A DNA stretch of 64,000 bases from contig NZ_CP030050.1 in the NCBI RefSeq assembly GCF_015291705.1, forward strand, positions 4,650,001 through 4,714,000. Reading direction: 5' to 3'. Positions 24,427-34,135 of this stretch are shown in pieces. Origin of the DNA: Bradyrhizobium arachidis (GTDB lineage Bacteria > Pseudomonadota > Alphaproteobacteria > Rhizobiales > Xanthobacteraceae). A program made the translations under genes and the position numbers. The notes under the pieces were generated by a model. It was not told the DNA's origin. It searched no databases and worked only from the letters and a program-made list of their open reading frames with translations. Within the stretch, counting starts at the first letter, position 1; the number at the start of each line of letters is the position of its first letter.

Positions 24427-24663
24427 TCAGCCGAAGCGCGCTTCGCAGTCGTGAAGGAAGCGGCTGTGCGCTACATGCGCGCGGTAGGCGTCGATCGCCC
24501 TGTTGGCGAGCATCAGCTGCCGGCGTTCGCCTAGCCTGAGCTGCGCTTCGATCGCGTCGAGAATGACGTTGGCGGACTCGTCGGGAGCACCGAGCTCGCC
24601 GCTCTTCTCGAGGGCGCTCCAGGCGATGAAGAATGCGCTTTCGACGGTGCAGCGAATGGTCAT
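24427..24663 (-). CDS. Hypothetical protein, 78 aa
   Basis: 78 residues from ATG 24663; a longer frame from 24720 would add 19 unlikely residues. The protein looks all-helical and soluble. No motif is recognised. It lies 67 bases downstream of the Flp pilin gene on the same strand. Confidence 0.5.
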   Translation of the reverse strand: MTIRCTVESAFFIAWSALEKSGELGAPDESANVILDAIEAQLRLGERRQLMLANRAIDAYRAHVAHSRFLHDCEARFG

Positions 24664-24730
24664 GCGCTGCCAACGCGGAGCAGCCCGAGCCGTTCCGCGC
24701 GGTGTCGTGCCCTTGAGCAAAAGTCGTGCG

Positions 24731-24892
24731 TTACTTCAGCGAGCTGCTGATCGAGCCGAACTTCGTCTTCAGCGATGTGCCGAGATTGTTGATGACCGCG
24801 ATGATCGCCAGCGCGATGCCGGCGGCGATCAGGCCGTACTCGATCGCGGTGGCGCCGGACTCGTCGGCCAGAAAGCGTCGGATGGTCTGCAT
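24731..24892 (-). CDS. Flp-family type IVb pilin
   Basis: 53 residues from ATG 24892 to TAA 24731. A short basic leader (MQTIRRFLADESG) precedes the mature hydrophobic helix ATAIEYGLIAAGIALAII; the G/ATAIEY junction is the prepilin peptidase site with its conserved Glu-Tyr. This is the standard Flp/Fap pilin layout (tad pili). No cpa/tad assembly genes are in the window, so this copy is an orphan here and needs machinery encoded elsewhere. Confidence 0.85.
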   Translation of the reverse strand: MQTIRRFLADESGATAIEYGLIAAGIALAIIAVINNLGTSLKTKFGSISSSLK

Positions 24893-25043
24893 GGTCTCAC
24901 CAGAATTCCAGAAGCAAGCTGGCGAGGACGATAATCCGCACGCGCGAGGTTCCCCAATCCGGAACCCCGCCTTGCGTCAATTCCGAGTTAATTGCGCAAG
25001 AGAAAGGGGCGGCGAGACCTGCGCCTCGCCGCGAATGGCGCCA

Positions 25044-26102
25044 TCAGTTCTTCAGCACGATGCGGCCGACGACCTTGCCGGCGCGCAATTCGTCGATCCA
25101 TTTCTGCACGTCGCCCATCGGCTCCTCGCGCATCGGCGTCGGCTTGATCTTGCCGGCGCGGGCGAGCGCCATCAGCTCGTGAGCCTCGGCAAGCGTGCCC
25201 ACCATGAAACCTTCGACTGTGAGGCGCTTGTAGACCCATTGCACCATCGGCAGCGTGAACTGGCCGCCCATCAGTCCGGAGACAACGACCTTGCCGCCGC
25301 GCGCGGCGACGGCCACGGCGAACGCCATCGACTTCTCGTTGCCGGCGAAGTCGACGACCTCGTCGAAACCGCCTTCGGTCTCTTTCAGGATGCGCTTGAT
25401 CACGTCGGCCTCGGACGGATCGTATGCGATCGCTGCGCCGTTCTTCAGCGCGGTCTCGCGCGCGGCGGGGGAGAGATCGGCGACCGTGATCGGTTGCCTG
25501 AACATGGCCTGCGCGAACGACAGGCCCATCATGCCGACGCCGCCAAGACCGATCAGCAACAGGTTGCGCTGGCGCGGACGGTCGACCAGGCGCTTGAGTG
25601 CGCCATAGGCGGTGACGCCGGAGCACATCAATGTCGCGGCCTGGTTGACGGGCAGGGGATCGTAGTCGAGCAGATATTTCGCGTCGGGCACCAGCACGTG
25701 GGTGGCGAAGCCGCCGTCGATGGAAACGCCGAGGAAGCGCTGCTTCACGCACAGATTCTCGTCGCCATTCTTGCAGTCGCGGCATTGGCCGCAGCCGATC
25801 CAGGGGAAGACCGCCTTCTTGGCACCGACGAGCCCGGCCGGAACGTCCGGGCCGACTTCGTCGACGATTCCCGCGATCTCGTGGCCAAGCGTGAAGGGTA
25901 GCGTCATGCCGCGGGTGGTGTCGAGCTTCTTGCCGCCACCGAGATCGGCATAGCCGTCCTGGATGTGCAGGTCGGAATGGCAGAGGCCGCAGCGCTCGAT
26001 GCGCACCAGCACCTCGCGTCCTTGCGGCTTGGGCGTGTCGACGATGGTCTCGCACAGCGGCGCATCGAATTTGACCAGGGACTGCCGACGCATCAACGCC
26101 AT
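25044..26102 (-). CDS. Zinc-dependent alcohol dehydrogenase
   Basis: 352-residue medium-chain dehydrogenase/reductase. Catalytic zinc ligands C41 (GLCHSD) and H74-E75 (LGHE) are present, as are the four structural-zinc cysteines C104, C107, C110 and C118. The NAD(P)-binding motif is GLGGVGMMGL. It oxidises an alcohol or reduces an aldehyde in the cytoplasm; the substrate is not evident. ATG 26102 has purine-rich AGGAAGG upstream. A palindromic repeat separates it from the upstream rsmA. Confidence 0.92.
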   Translation of the reverse strand: MALMRRQSLVKFDAPLCETIVDTPKPQGREVLVRIERCGLCHSDLHIQDGYADLGGGKKLDTTRGMTLPFTLGHEIAGIVDEVGPDVPAGLVGAKKAVFPWIGCGQCRDCKNGDENLCVKQRFLGVSIDGGFATHVLVPDAKYLLDYDPLPVNQAATLMCSGVTAYGALKRLVDRPRQRNLLLIGLGGVGMMGLSFAQAMFRQPITVADLSPAARETALKNGAAIAYDPSEADVIKRILKETEGGFDEVVDFAGNEKSMAFAVAVAARGGKVVVSGLMGGQFTLPMVQWVYKRLTVEGFMVGTLAEAHELMALARAGKIKPTPMREEPMGDVQKWIDELRAGKVVGRIVLKN

Positions 26103-26133
26103 ATTCCTTCCTCCGAAATTAGCTCATTGTTTG

Positions 26134-26181
26134 AGCATGATCGCTTTCGGAAAACCGCTTCACACTTTTCCGGATCATGCT
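26134..26181. repeat. Dispersed palindromic repeat, copy 2
   Basis: Outer arms AGCATGATC (26134-26142) and GATCATGCT (26173-26181), inner arms CGGAAAA (26148-26154) and TTTTCCG (26166-26172). It matches copy 1 at 12871-12915 over most of its length, including the CCGCT(T/A)C(A/G)CAC loop. The right arm includes the rsmA stop codon. Confidence 0.75.
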
Positions 26182-27032
26182 TCTTCGCTGCGTATATCGG
26201 CCAATTCACGTGCCATGGCAACAAAGCCGGAGATGGGAATGGTCTCGGCGCGGCGCGTCGCATCGACGCCGGCGGCTTGCGCAAGCCGCGCGGGATCGAC
26301 GCCGAGCGATTTCAGGCTCTGGCGCAGCATCTTGCGACGCTGGCCGAAGGCGGCGGCTGCGACCTGCTCGAGCAGCCTGCGATCGCACGGCTGCGGTTCT
26401 GGACGCGGGACGAGGCGCACGACGGACGAGGTGACCTTCGGCGGCGGTACGAATGCGGACGGCGAAATGTCGAACAGGATCTTGGTTTCGCAGCGCCAGT
26501 TGGCGAGCACACCGAGCCGGCCATAGGCCTCCTCGTCCTCGCGCGCGACGATGCGCTCGCCGACCTCGCGCTGGAACATCAGCACCATCATGTCGTACCA
26601 GGGCGGCCAGGGCTCGATGGTGAGCCAGTTGATCAAGAGCTGGGTCGCGATGTTGTAGGGCAAATTGGCGACGATTTTCGCGCGTTCACCTGCGAGCAGC
26701 GGTCGCGGGTCGAAGGTCATGGCATCGCCGTGCACGATCTCGAGCCTATCAGGGTAGCGCGCGGAAATATCCTGAAGCGCCGGGATCGCGCGCTCGTCAT
26801 GCTCGATCGCGATGACACGCTTTGCGCCGAGCGCGAGCAGCGCGCGCGTCAGCCCGCCGGGGCCGGGGCCGATCTCGACGATGGTGGAATCTTCGAGCGG
26901 CGCGGCCGCACGCGCGATGCGTGCGGTGAGATTGAGGTCGAGCAGGAAATTCTGCCCAAGCGATTTGCGGGCCGACAGCGCGTGCTGGCGAATGACCTCG
27001 CGCAGCGGCGGGAGGTCGTCGATCGCGCTCAT
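26175..27032 (-). CDS. rsmA: 16S rRNA dimethyladenosine transferase
   Basis: 285 residues. It dimethylates two adjacent adenines in the 3'-terminal hairpin of 16S rRNA. SAM motif [12 protein letters not shown] and the catalytic [10 protein letters not shown] are present, with the N-terminal LGQNFLLD. The start overlaps the pdxA stop as TGATG, so translation is coupled. The last codons lie in a dispersed palindrome. Confidence 0.96.
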   Translation of the reverse strand: MSAIDDLPPLREVIRQHALSARKSLGQNFLLDLNLTARIARAAAPLEDSTIVEIGPGPGGLTRALLALGAKRVIAIEHDERAIPALQDISARYPDRLEIVHGDAMTFDPRPLLAGERAKIVANLPYNIATQLLINWLTIEPWPPWYDMMVLMFQREVGERIVAREDEEAYGRLGVLANWRCETKILFDISPSAFVPPPKVTSSVVRLVPRPEPQPCDRRLLEQVAAAAFGQRRKMLRQSLKSLGVDPARLAQAAGVDATRRAETIPISGFVAMARELADIRSEEA

Positions 27033-28045
27033 CAGGGTTTGGCAGCCGCCATGCGGCCTGCGAGCTGAAGCGCCGCGATCAGGCTGGCCGGATTGGCCTT
27101 GCCGGTGCCGGCGATGTCGAAGGCGGTGCCGTGATCGGGCGAGGTGCGGATGAAGGGCAGGCCGAGCGTGACGTTGACGGCATCGTCGAACGCGACCGTC
27201 TTGATCGGGATCAGCGCCTGGTCGTGATACATGCAGACCGCGCAGTCATAGGTGTTGCGCGCGGCATCGTGGAACATGGTGTCGGCGGGCAGCGGACCCC
27301 TTGCCTCGATGCCGTCGTTGCGCAGAACTTTCAGTGCCGGCGCGATCACCGTCTGCTCCTCGTGGCCGAGCGAGCCGTCCTCGCCGGCGTGCGGATTGAG
27401 GCCGGAGATCGCGATCCGCGGCCGTTCGATGCCGAAGCGGGATTTCAGCTCGCTCGCGACGATGCGAACGGTCGAGACGATCAATTCGCTGGTGAGCTCG
27501 GTCAGCGCATCGCGCAGGGCGACGTGGATGGTCACGGGCACGACGGCGAGCCGCGGCGACCACAGCATCATCACCGGCTGCGGCACGTGGCCGTTCTCCG
27601 CGGCAAGCTCGGCGAGGAATTCGGTGTGGCCGGGATGACGGAAGCCGGCGCGGTAGAGCACGCTCTTGGCGATCGGGTTGGTGACGACGGCGCCGGCGCG
27701 GCCCGCGCGGACGTCCGCGACCGCCTGGCGGATCGAGGCGAGCGCGGCCGGCGCGCTCGATGCGTCGGGCGTGCCGGGCTCGGCGCTCGCGCGCTCGCCG
27801 GTCGCGACCACGGGCAAGGCCTCAGTGAAGGCGGCGGCGGCCTCGGCGGGGCTCACCGCGGCGATCCTGACATCGGCGCCGAGCGCTTTGGCACGGCGGG
27901 CGAGGCTGGCCTCGTCGCCGAGCAGGTAGAAGGCAGGCAGCTTCAGCTCGCGGCGACGGAGCCAGGCGGCGATGGTGATGTCGGGGCCGATGCCGGCGGG
28001 CTCTCCCAGGGTCAGGGCGAGGGGCTTTGTCGGAGCGCTGGCCAT
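27032..28045 (-). CDS. pdxA: 4-hydroxythreonine-4-phosphate dehydrogenase
   Basis: 337 residues from ATG 28045, chosen because [15 protein letters not shown] is the family N-terminus; an open frame reaching 28189 would overlap surA. PdxA makes the aminoacetone phosphate precursor for pyridoxal phosphate. The metal-binding region [11 protein letters not shown] and the segment [10 protein letters not shown] are present. It is joined to surA and rsmA by TGATG overlaps. Confidence 0.95.
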   Translation of the reverse strand: MASAPTKPLALTLGEPAGIGPDITIAAWLRRRELKLPAFYLLGDEASLARRAKALGADVRIAAVSPAEAAAAFTEALPVVATGERASAEPGTPDASSAPAALASIRQAVADVRAGRAGAVVTNPIAKSVLYRAGFRHPGHTEFLAELAAENGHVPQPVMMLWSPRLAVVPVTIHVALRDALTELTSELIVSTVRIVASELKSRFGIERPRIAISGLNPHAGEDGSLGHEEQTVIAPALKVLRNDGIEARGPLPADTMFHDAARNTYDCAVCMYHDQALIPIKTVAFDDAVNVTLGLPFIRTSPDHGTAFDIAGTGKANPASLIAALQLAGRMAAAKP

Positions 28046-28980
28046 CAGCGGTTGCGATATTCGATCATCGCGGCCTTGCGGAGCTCGTCGAGATAGGCCT
28101 TCTGGGTCTTCTCGTACTTCTCCTGATACATCTTCTCGCGGATCTCGCGCTTCTTCGGCGTGTCGATCGTGGTCGGCTTGCGCGAGCACAGCACCACCAT
28201 CTCGATGCCGGCTCTGGTCACTTCGGGCGGGGTCAGATGGCCGACCGGCGTGTCGTCGAGCACCTTGCGCAGCGCCTCGGGCAGGTCCGCGGTGGTCTTG
28301 GTGACGCTCTCGCGGATGGTGGCGTTCGGTGTCGAGCGGAACAGCGAATTGGCTTCCTCGCAGCTTCCGACGCGGGCGCGATAGCCCTCGGCCTCCTTGT
28401 GCCGGGTCTCGATGAACGCCTGGGACGAGCCGCGCGGCACGATCAGCACGATCGGCTGCATCTTGTATTCGGTGCCCTCGATCTGGAGCTTCTCGTTGCC
28501 GCCTTCGCGCACCTTGTCGGCAACGTCCTTCTCGCCGACCATCAGCTTCTCCTTGAAGCGGCCGCGCACGAGGCTAGTCCAGACCATCTCGGACTTCATG
28601 CGGCCCTTCAGCGTCTCGGGGCGTACGCCTTTGGTCTCGAGCGACTTGGTGAGCTGCTCCGACGAGATGCGCATGCGCTGCGCCATGCCCTCGTAGGACT
28701 GGTTGATGTCGGAGACACCGGGGTCGACGCCGTACTTCTTGCCTTCCTTGATCTTCACCTTGTCGTCGATCAGCTCGTTGATGACCTCCTGCCGGCTCGG
28801 GGTCTTCTGCGTCGTCAGCTGGTCGAGCTTGGAGCGCTGCTCGATGTCGAAATCGGTGATCGGATCGCCGTTGACCATGACGACGATGTTCTGCGCCCGC
28901 GAGGGCGAGGGCAGGCCGGTCAGGACCAGCCCGGCACTGATGGCGAGGAGGAAGCGGAAGACTGGCAATGGGGTCGTCAT
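28045..28980 (-). CDS. surA: Periplasmic chaperone/peptidyl-prolyl isomerase SurA
   Basis: 311 residues from ATG 28980. A signal peptide (about 1-29, ending PSRAQ) is followed by the SurA N-terminal domain (NGDPITDFDIEQRSKL) and one parvulin-like region. GTG 29052 and ATG 28995 are other in-frame starts; GTG 29052 overlaps the lptD stop as GTGA, so coupling cannot be excluded. SurA escorts outer-membrane barrels, including LptD, encoded next to it. Confidence 0.88.
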   Translation of the reverse strand: MTTPLPVFRFLLAISAGLVLTGLPSPSRAQNIVVMVNGDPITDFDIEQRSKLDQLTTQKTPSRQEVINELIDDKVKIKEGKKYGVDPGVSDINQSYEGMAQRMRISSEQLTKSLETKGVRPETLKGRMKSEMVWTSLVRGRFKEKLMVGEKDVADKVREGGNEKLQIEGTEYKMQPIVLIVPRGSSQAFIETRHKEAEGYRARVGSCEEANSLFRSTPNATIRESVTKTTADLPEALRKVLDDTPVGHLTPPEVTRAGIEMVVLCSRKPTTIDTPKKREIREKMYQEKYEKTQKAYLDELRKAAMIEYRNR

Positions 28981-29048
28981 GAGTGTCGCTCGCATGCCCG
29001 CCGTCGCAAGCCCGGGAAGAGGCAAACGCGGCCGGGACTTCAAACCGT

Positions 29049-31457
29049 TCACTGGAGGCCGGCGGAACTGCTGCTGCCTGTCGACGTCGCCAGCGTGCGC
29101 AGGCCGATCTGGAACATGAACGCGTGGCTCAGCACGGGCGGCGTGGTGCCCGCCGAATAGCTATACGAAGTTATGTAGTTCGCTGCCAACACGAAGCAAT
29201 CGTCGACATAGCCGGCGCCGAGCACATATTGGTTGATCTTGTTGGCCTCGAGGTCCCAGCGCGCCGAGCCTGTCACGACCCAGTTGGCTGCGACCTTGAG
29301 CGAGCCCGAGGTCAGGATGCCTTCGCGCCGGGTCAGATAGCCGAGCTCCGGCTGCGCTGCGTAATTGCCGTACATCACGCCGATCGACCAGCGATTGAAG
29401 TTGGCGCGGCCTTCGGCCTCGAAGCGCTGCACGTTCCAGGTCTGCTCATCCATGCGAGAGCGGACGCTGAACGTATAGGTGCTGTTGGGCGAGTAGGCGG
29501 CGCTCGCCACATAGTCGGACCGCGGCTTGTCGAGGCCGGAATCAAGACCGGTATTGATGGAGTCCTGGACCGCGAAGGAGTTCAGGCCGAACAGCTGGTA
29601 GGACTGCCCGAACAGCACCTTGACCGCGCCGCCCCGGTCGAACTGGGTGGTCGCCTGCACGCCGACATTGGCGCGGCCGCCGCCCTCGACGCGGTCGTAG
29701 CCGGAGAACTTGTCGACGCTGAACAGGTTCGAGGTGTCGAACACCATGCTCTGGGCGTCCTCGTTGGGGAGCTTGCCGGCATAGGTCTCGTTCGGCCGGA
29801 TGATGATCTGCGCGATCGGCTCGACGGTGGTCGAGCCCCAGGGCTGAACGTTGATGAAGGGGTAGCGGTATTCGAGACCGACCGTCGGCATCAAGCGGAA
29901 CGCCTGGGTGTCTCCGGTGGGCAGGTAGTTCGCCACGCCCGGCTGGTTGGAGACGTCGGAATTGATCGCGTCGGCGCGGAGGCTGGCGAACGGCGTCCAG
30001 ATCTGGCCGAGCGGGTCGGTAAAGGACTTGCGCCACTGCGCTTCGGCGGTCAGGCGGGTGTAGGTGCCCGGGAAGCCACGCAACAGGCACTGCGACGGCG
30101 TGCGCGCGAGCGGATCGGCCGACGCGGTCGTGCACAGGCTGTTGGTGTTGGCGATCGTCGTGATCGGATCGAACACCGCGCTGTCACGCGACAGGTTCAC
30201 GAAATTGGTCTTGTAGCTGAACTCGCCGCCGAACACCGGATAGTTCAGCACGTTCGAGTAGTCGATCACGGGGTAGACGACCGGCACCTGGCTCTGATTG
30301 CCCGAGTAGCTCAGCCAGTACATCGTGCGCGCGTCGAAGAAGCTGCGATTGCCGACGCCGGTCAAATAGAGCTGCGACAGTGCGTCGGTCGGCAGATAGA
30401 GGAACGAGCCCAGCGGATCGCGGTACTGCGACAAGCGGTAGTCCGAGAAGAAATAGTAGTCGGACATCACGACGCCGTCCCAACCCCAGACCCACTTGTC
30501 GTTCAGCGCGAACTGGCCCTTGGTGTCGACGGCGCCGCGGAACTGGCGATCGCCGGGCTGACCGGCGAGCGCGCCGGGGTCGAGCTGGTCGATGCCGTAG
30601 ACGCGGATCTGATAGGCGCCGTCCATCAGGCGCTGGCGGTATTCGGCCTGGAACAGCACGCCCTGCCTGGTCGTGAAGCGCGGGTTGAAGGTCAGGTCCA
30701 TGTCGGGCGCGATCGCCCAGTAGAACGGGACTTCGACGCCGTAGCCGAACGGCGTGTTCGACGTGAAGCCCGGCATCAGGAAGCCGGTCTTGCGCTTCAC
30801 GGTCGGGTCGGGCGTCGAGAAATAGGGCATGTAGGCGAGCGGCACGCCGAAGAATTCGAGCTGCGCCGTCTCGAAATACAGCATCTTCTCCTGCTGGTCG
30901 TGGATGATGCGGGCACCCTTGACCTGCCAGAGCGGCGGCTTCTTCGGATCGTCCTTACACGGCGCGCAGGCCGTATAGACGCCGTTCTCGAACACCGTGT
31001 AATTGCCGCTGGAACGGTCGGCGCGGCTTGCCGCCATGCGGGTCTGATCGGCGGTATCCACGCGCAGCGAATCGACGAAACCATCGCGGTAGTCGTCGGA
31101 GAGATCCATGATCTCGGCATAGGTGATCTTGCCGTCGGCATCCGTCATGCGGATGTTGCCTTCGGCATGCAGTCGCTTGGTCTTCTGGTCGTAGATGACC
31201 CTGTCGGCCTCGACGCTGGTGCCGTTGTAGAACAGCTGGACGTTGCCGACCGCGGAGACGCGCGAATTGTTGTAGTCGTAATCGACCTCGGTCGCCTGAA
31301 CCAGCATCTGGTTGTCGTTGGCGACCTTCGGCGGCTTCGGACGCGGCGGCAGCGGATTGTAGGTGAAGCCCTGGGCCGCGGCCGGCGCCACCGCGGCGAC
31401 GTCGATCAGGCCGCCGAGCGAGGCAGCCGTGACGATGGCGAGCAGGAGCCTACGCAT
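29049..31457 (-). CDS. lptD: LPS-assembly outer-membrane protein LptD
   Basis: 802 residues from ATG 31457, which begins a signal peptide (MRRLLLAIVTAASLGG..., ending APAAAQ). The N-terminal OstA/LptA-like periplasmic domain (about 45-190) carries repeated beta segments such as VEADRVIYDQKTKRLHAEG; the remainder is a large beta-barrel. Cys residues occur as ACAPC and further on as SLC and QCL, compatible with disulfides between domain and barrel. It works with LptE (not in this window) to insert LPS. A long antisense frame on the plus strand is a composition artefact. Confidence 0.95.
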   Translation of the reverse strand: MRRLLLAIVTAASLGGLIDVAAVAPAAAQGFTYNPLPPRPKPPKVANDNQMLVQATEVDYDYNNSRVSAVGNVQLFYNGTSVEADRVIYDQKTKRLHAEGNIRMTDADGKITYAEIMDLSDDYRDGFVDSLRVDTADQTRMAASRADRSSGNYTVFENGVYTACAPCKDDPKKPPLWQVKGARIIHDQQEKMLYFETAQLEFFGVPLAYMPYFSTPDPTVKRKTGFLMPGFTSNTPFGYGVEVPFYWAIAPDMDLTFNPRFTTRQGVLFQAEYRQRLMDGAYQIRVYGIDQLDPGALAGQPGDRQFRGAVDTKGQFALNDKWVWGWDGVVMSDYYFFSDYRLSQYRDPLGSFLYLPTDALSQLYLTGVGNRSFFDARTMYWLSYSGNQSQVPVVYPVIDYSNVLNYPVFGGEFSYKTNFVNLSRDSAVFDPITTIANTNSLCTTASADPLARTPSQCLLRGFPGTYTRLTAEAQWRKSFTDPLGQIWTPFASLRADAINSDVSNQPGVANYLPTGDTQAFRLMPTVGLEYRYPFINVQPWGSTTVEPIAQIIIRPNETYAGKLPNEDAQSMVFDTSNLFSVDKFSGYDRVEGGGRANVGVQATTQFDRGGAVKVLFGQSYQLFGLNSFAVQDSINTGLDSGLDKPRSDYVASAAYSPNSTYTFSVRSRMDEQTWNVQRFEAEGRANFNRWSIGVMYGNYAAQPELGYLTRREGILTSGSLKVAANWVVTGSARWDLEANKINQYVLGAGYVDDCFVLAANYITSYSYSAGTTPPVLSHAFMFQIGLRTLATSTGSSSSAGLQ

Positions 31458-31534
31458 GGACAAGCCGCATCCGTTCGCGCGCACCACGGTGCGCCGCGTC
31501 AAACGAGACACGGGTCCTCGACGGACGGCAGTCA

Positions 31535-32632
31535 CTAACCGTCCTCCTGGTACAACAAGGCCAAAAAGCCGGTGAGGCCGCCCACCACCACGGGCAACCA
31601 CGCCGCAGCGATCGGATGCATCAACTCAGCCTTGCTCAAGTCTTCAGTCACTTTCGATAGAACGTAGAGCAGAAAGCCTGCGCCCACGCCACTCAAAACC
31701 ATCTTCTGCACGCCGCCCATCCGGAAGAAGCGCAACGACACGGAGGCCGCGAGCATCACCATGGCAGCCAGCAAAAACGGCTGCGCCAGGAGCTTTTGAT
31801 ACTGGAGTCGGTATCCTGCTGTCGCGAAGCCCGAGCTTTCCGACGAGCGGATGTAGCTCGGTAGTTGCCAAAAGGACACAGTCTCGGGTGTGGAAAAGCT
31901 GTTGCGGACCTGCGCCTCGGTCAGCGTCGTCGGAATCTCCAACGTGGCCTGGTCGACCGGCGGTGAGTCCAGCGTGAAGCGGCGGACGCCCCTGAACAGC
32001 CAGTGGCCGGACTCGAGCGTGGCCTCACGCGCCTCGATCCGTTCCTTGAAGTGCTGATCTGTGTCGAATCGGAACAGCGTGAGCCCGGTGAGCCGCACGC
32101 CCTGCTGCTCGCTGCGCGCGGCATTGATGATGGTCTGGCCGTCGCTGGTGACCTGGTTGAGCCAGAAACCGGTGGCGTCCTGGATGCCGCCGCCCGGCGC
32201 CGAGCCGAACAGCTCCGCCTCCATGCGCTTGGAGAGTTCGCGCAAGTTCGCCGACATCGGATTGTAGGCGACCGTGGCGATCACCCCGATCAGCAGCGCG
32301 CTGCCGAGCGCGGGCGAGATGAACTGCCAGGCCGAGATGCCGGCGGCGCGCGCGACCACGAGCTCGAGCCGGCGGGAGAGGGCGAGATAGCAGGTCATGG
32401 CGCCGATCAGCATGCAGAACGGCGTCAGCTTCTCCAGCAGCTGTGGCACCCGGAACAACGAGGTCTCGGCCACCATGAGCGCGGAGGCGGATGCAAGGCC
32501 CGAGGTCTTGCGCACCATCTCGATGTAGTCGACCAGCACCAGCAGCAGGAAGATGCTGGCGAACACGCCGAGCGCCGCGACGACGAAGCGTCCGGCGAAA
32601 TAGCGCCCGAGCGTGTTGGTGAGCATGCTCAT
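31535..32632 (-). CDS. lptG: LPS export permease LptG
   Basis: 365 residues from ATG 32632, which overlaps the lptF stop as ATGA. It has an N-terminal transmembrane pair, a periplasmic jellyroll region (about 130-265) and C-terminal helices, as in the YjgP/YjgQ family. With LptF and the ATPase LptB it extracts LPS from the inner membrane. The frame open to 32740 is not needed. Confidence 0.94.
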   Translation of the reverse strand: MSMLTNTLGRYFAGRFVVAALGVFASIFLLLVLVDYIEMVRKTSGLASASALMVAETSLFRVPQLLEKLTPFCMLIGAMTCYLALSRRLELVVARAAGISAWQFISPALGSALLIGVIATVAYNPMSANLRELSKRMEAELFGSAPGGGIQDATGFWLNQVTSDGQTIINAARSEQQGVRLTGLTLFRFDTDQHFKERIEAREATLESGHWLFRGVRRFTLDSPPVDQATLEIPTTLTEAQVRNSFSTPETVSFWQLPSYIRSSESSGFATAGYRLQYQKLLAQPFLLAAMVMLAASVSLRFFRMGGVQKMVLSGVGAGFLLYVLSKVTEDLSKAELMHPIAAAWLPVVVGGLTGFLALLYQEDG

Positions 32633-33798
32633 GCGGTGGCCGGCCGTCCGAACAGTCGCGCGATGCGCGCGTTCGACCTGTTGATGGCTTCCAAGAGGCC
32701 AGGCGGCGGCTCGACCACGATGCCGCCGACGATCATCCACAGCCCGACGCCGATGGCGCCGAAAACCATCGCGTATTGGACCAGCACCGGGGCCGGCGAT
32801 TTCACTGCCATCACCGAGCAGGCAAAGCCCGCCATGCGCAGGCCGAACACCGCGAGGATCGAGGAGCCGATCGAGAAATTGCGGCTCTGGCGGGTGGTGC
32901 GAGGTGCGCCGAGGAAGGCGAAGGTCAGCACGGCAAAGGCAAACGGATAAATCGGGGCCAGGAGGCTGTCATGCAGGGCCGAGCGGAACTGCCCGGGAAT
33001 CTGGTTGTAGACGGGGTCATCCTCGGACGGCGAGAACAGCTCCCAGAGATAGCGCTCGCGGATGCCGAGGGTGACGTCACGGCCCTGGTTGCCGAACTTC
33101 GACATGTCGAAGCCGTAGCGGCCGAACGCCACCAGCGCGGGATCGCGCTTGCCGGCCTCGAAGCGCTGGAGATTGCCGTCCTTCAGCACCAGGAACGAGC
33201 CGTTCTCGTTCTTCACGACCTCGCCGTGCTCGGCGACGATCGAGACGCGCTCGTTCGGATCGCGGCGGTCGTCGATGAAGATGCCGGCGAGGATGCCGCC
33301 GGGCTGGCGCTCGCGGATCCGGATCGTCAGGTTCTTGTCGAGCTGGGCGAAGCGGCCGGGCTGCAGGATGTTGGTGAGCACGTCGGCGGTGATCTCGGCG
33401 TCCCATTGCTTGATCCGCCGCATGCCGTCGGGGGCGAGGTAAGCCGCGATGAAGGCGACGAGCGCCGCCACCACGCAGGTGGCGTAGAAGAACGGATAGA
33501 ACAGCCGGAACGGCGAGAAGCCGGCGGCATTCATCACGATGATCTCGGAATCGGTCGCGAGCTTGTTCAGGGTGTGCGAGATCGCGATCATCAGCGCGAT
33601 CGGCGAGATGATCAGCACGAGTGCGGGCACGACGAGGCTGGTGATGCCGAGGAAGGTCAGGATGGTCTGACCCTGGCTCGTCATCAGGTCGATGCCGCGC
33701 AACGCCTGCGTAATCCAGATCACGCCGGTGAGGCTGACCAGGACCAGCGCAAACGACGCCAGCGTCGTGCGGAAGATATACCTATCGATTGACCCCAT
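32629..33798 (-). CDS. lptF: LPS export permease LptF
   Basis: 389 residues of the same YjgP/YjgQ fold as LptG: N-terminal helices (SFALVLVSLTGVIWITQAL...), a periplasmic jellyroll, and C-terminal helices. It is first in the run lptF-lptG-lptD-surA-pdxA-rsmA, all on the minus strand with overlaps or short gaps, so the group is probably one transcript. Confidence 0.95.
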   Translation of the reverse strand: MGSIDRYIFRTTLASFALVLVSLTGVIWITQALRGIDLMTSQGQTILTFLGITSLVVPALVLIISPIALMIAISHTLNKLATDSEIIVMNAAGFSPFRLFYPFFYATCVVAALVAFIAAYLAPDGMRRIKQWDAEITADVLTNILQPGRFAQLDKNLTIRIRERQPGGILAGIFIDDRRDPNERVSIVAEHGEVVKNENGSFLVLKDGNLQRFEAGKRDPALVAFGRYGFDMSKFGNQGRDVTLGIRERYLWELFSPSEDDPVYNQIPGQFRSALHDSLLAPIYPFAFAVLTFAFLGAPRTTRQSRNFSIGSSILAVFGLRMAGFACSVMAVKSPAPVLVQYAMVFGAIGVGLWMIVGGIVVEPPPGLLEAINRSNARIARLFGRPATA

Positions 33799-34135
33799 GC
33801 GCTACCGCACGAATCCCACCAAGTCCCCACGCAGGCCGGAATGGCATCCGTCCAACCAATCCCGCAAGGGGATCCCCAAGGTCGGACCAACAGCTCTTCC
33901 GCCAGCTTACTTACTCACTACCATCCCTTTGATCCGTCAACAAAATGGCTGCCCCGTGGCACCCTCAGCATATGGTTAATATTTCGCTCGTTGTGGCTTG
34001 GCGGCCACGGCGGTGCTTGGCATCTGCCGCGCCGCTGGCCCATAGTGCGAAAAGTCCAGTGAATCGCCATTCAGCTCCGACCCGCTGCGGGAGCCGAAGA
34101 AGGGCGAAAAGCCTGATGTTTTGAAGGAGTTACTC
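33799..34135. promoter_or_regulatory. Divergent control region between lptF and pepA
   Basis: No gene is supported in these 337 bases. The region is locally A+T-richer (about 33950-33990) and must contain the promoter of the lptF operon on one strand and of pepA on the other. I could not assign -35/-10 pairs with confidence. Confidence 0.45.

Noticed and set aside
28983..31538. 851-codon plus-strand frame opposite lptD
   Set aside because: lptD is clearly the coding strand (signal peptide, OstA domain, barrel); the frame is an effect of high G+C.
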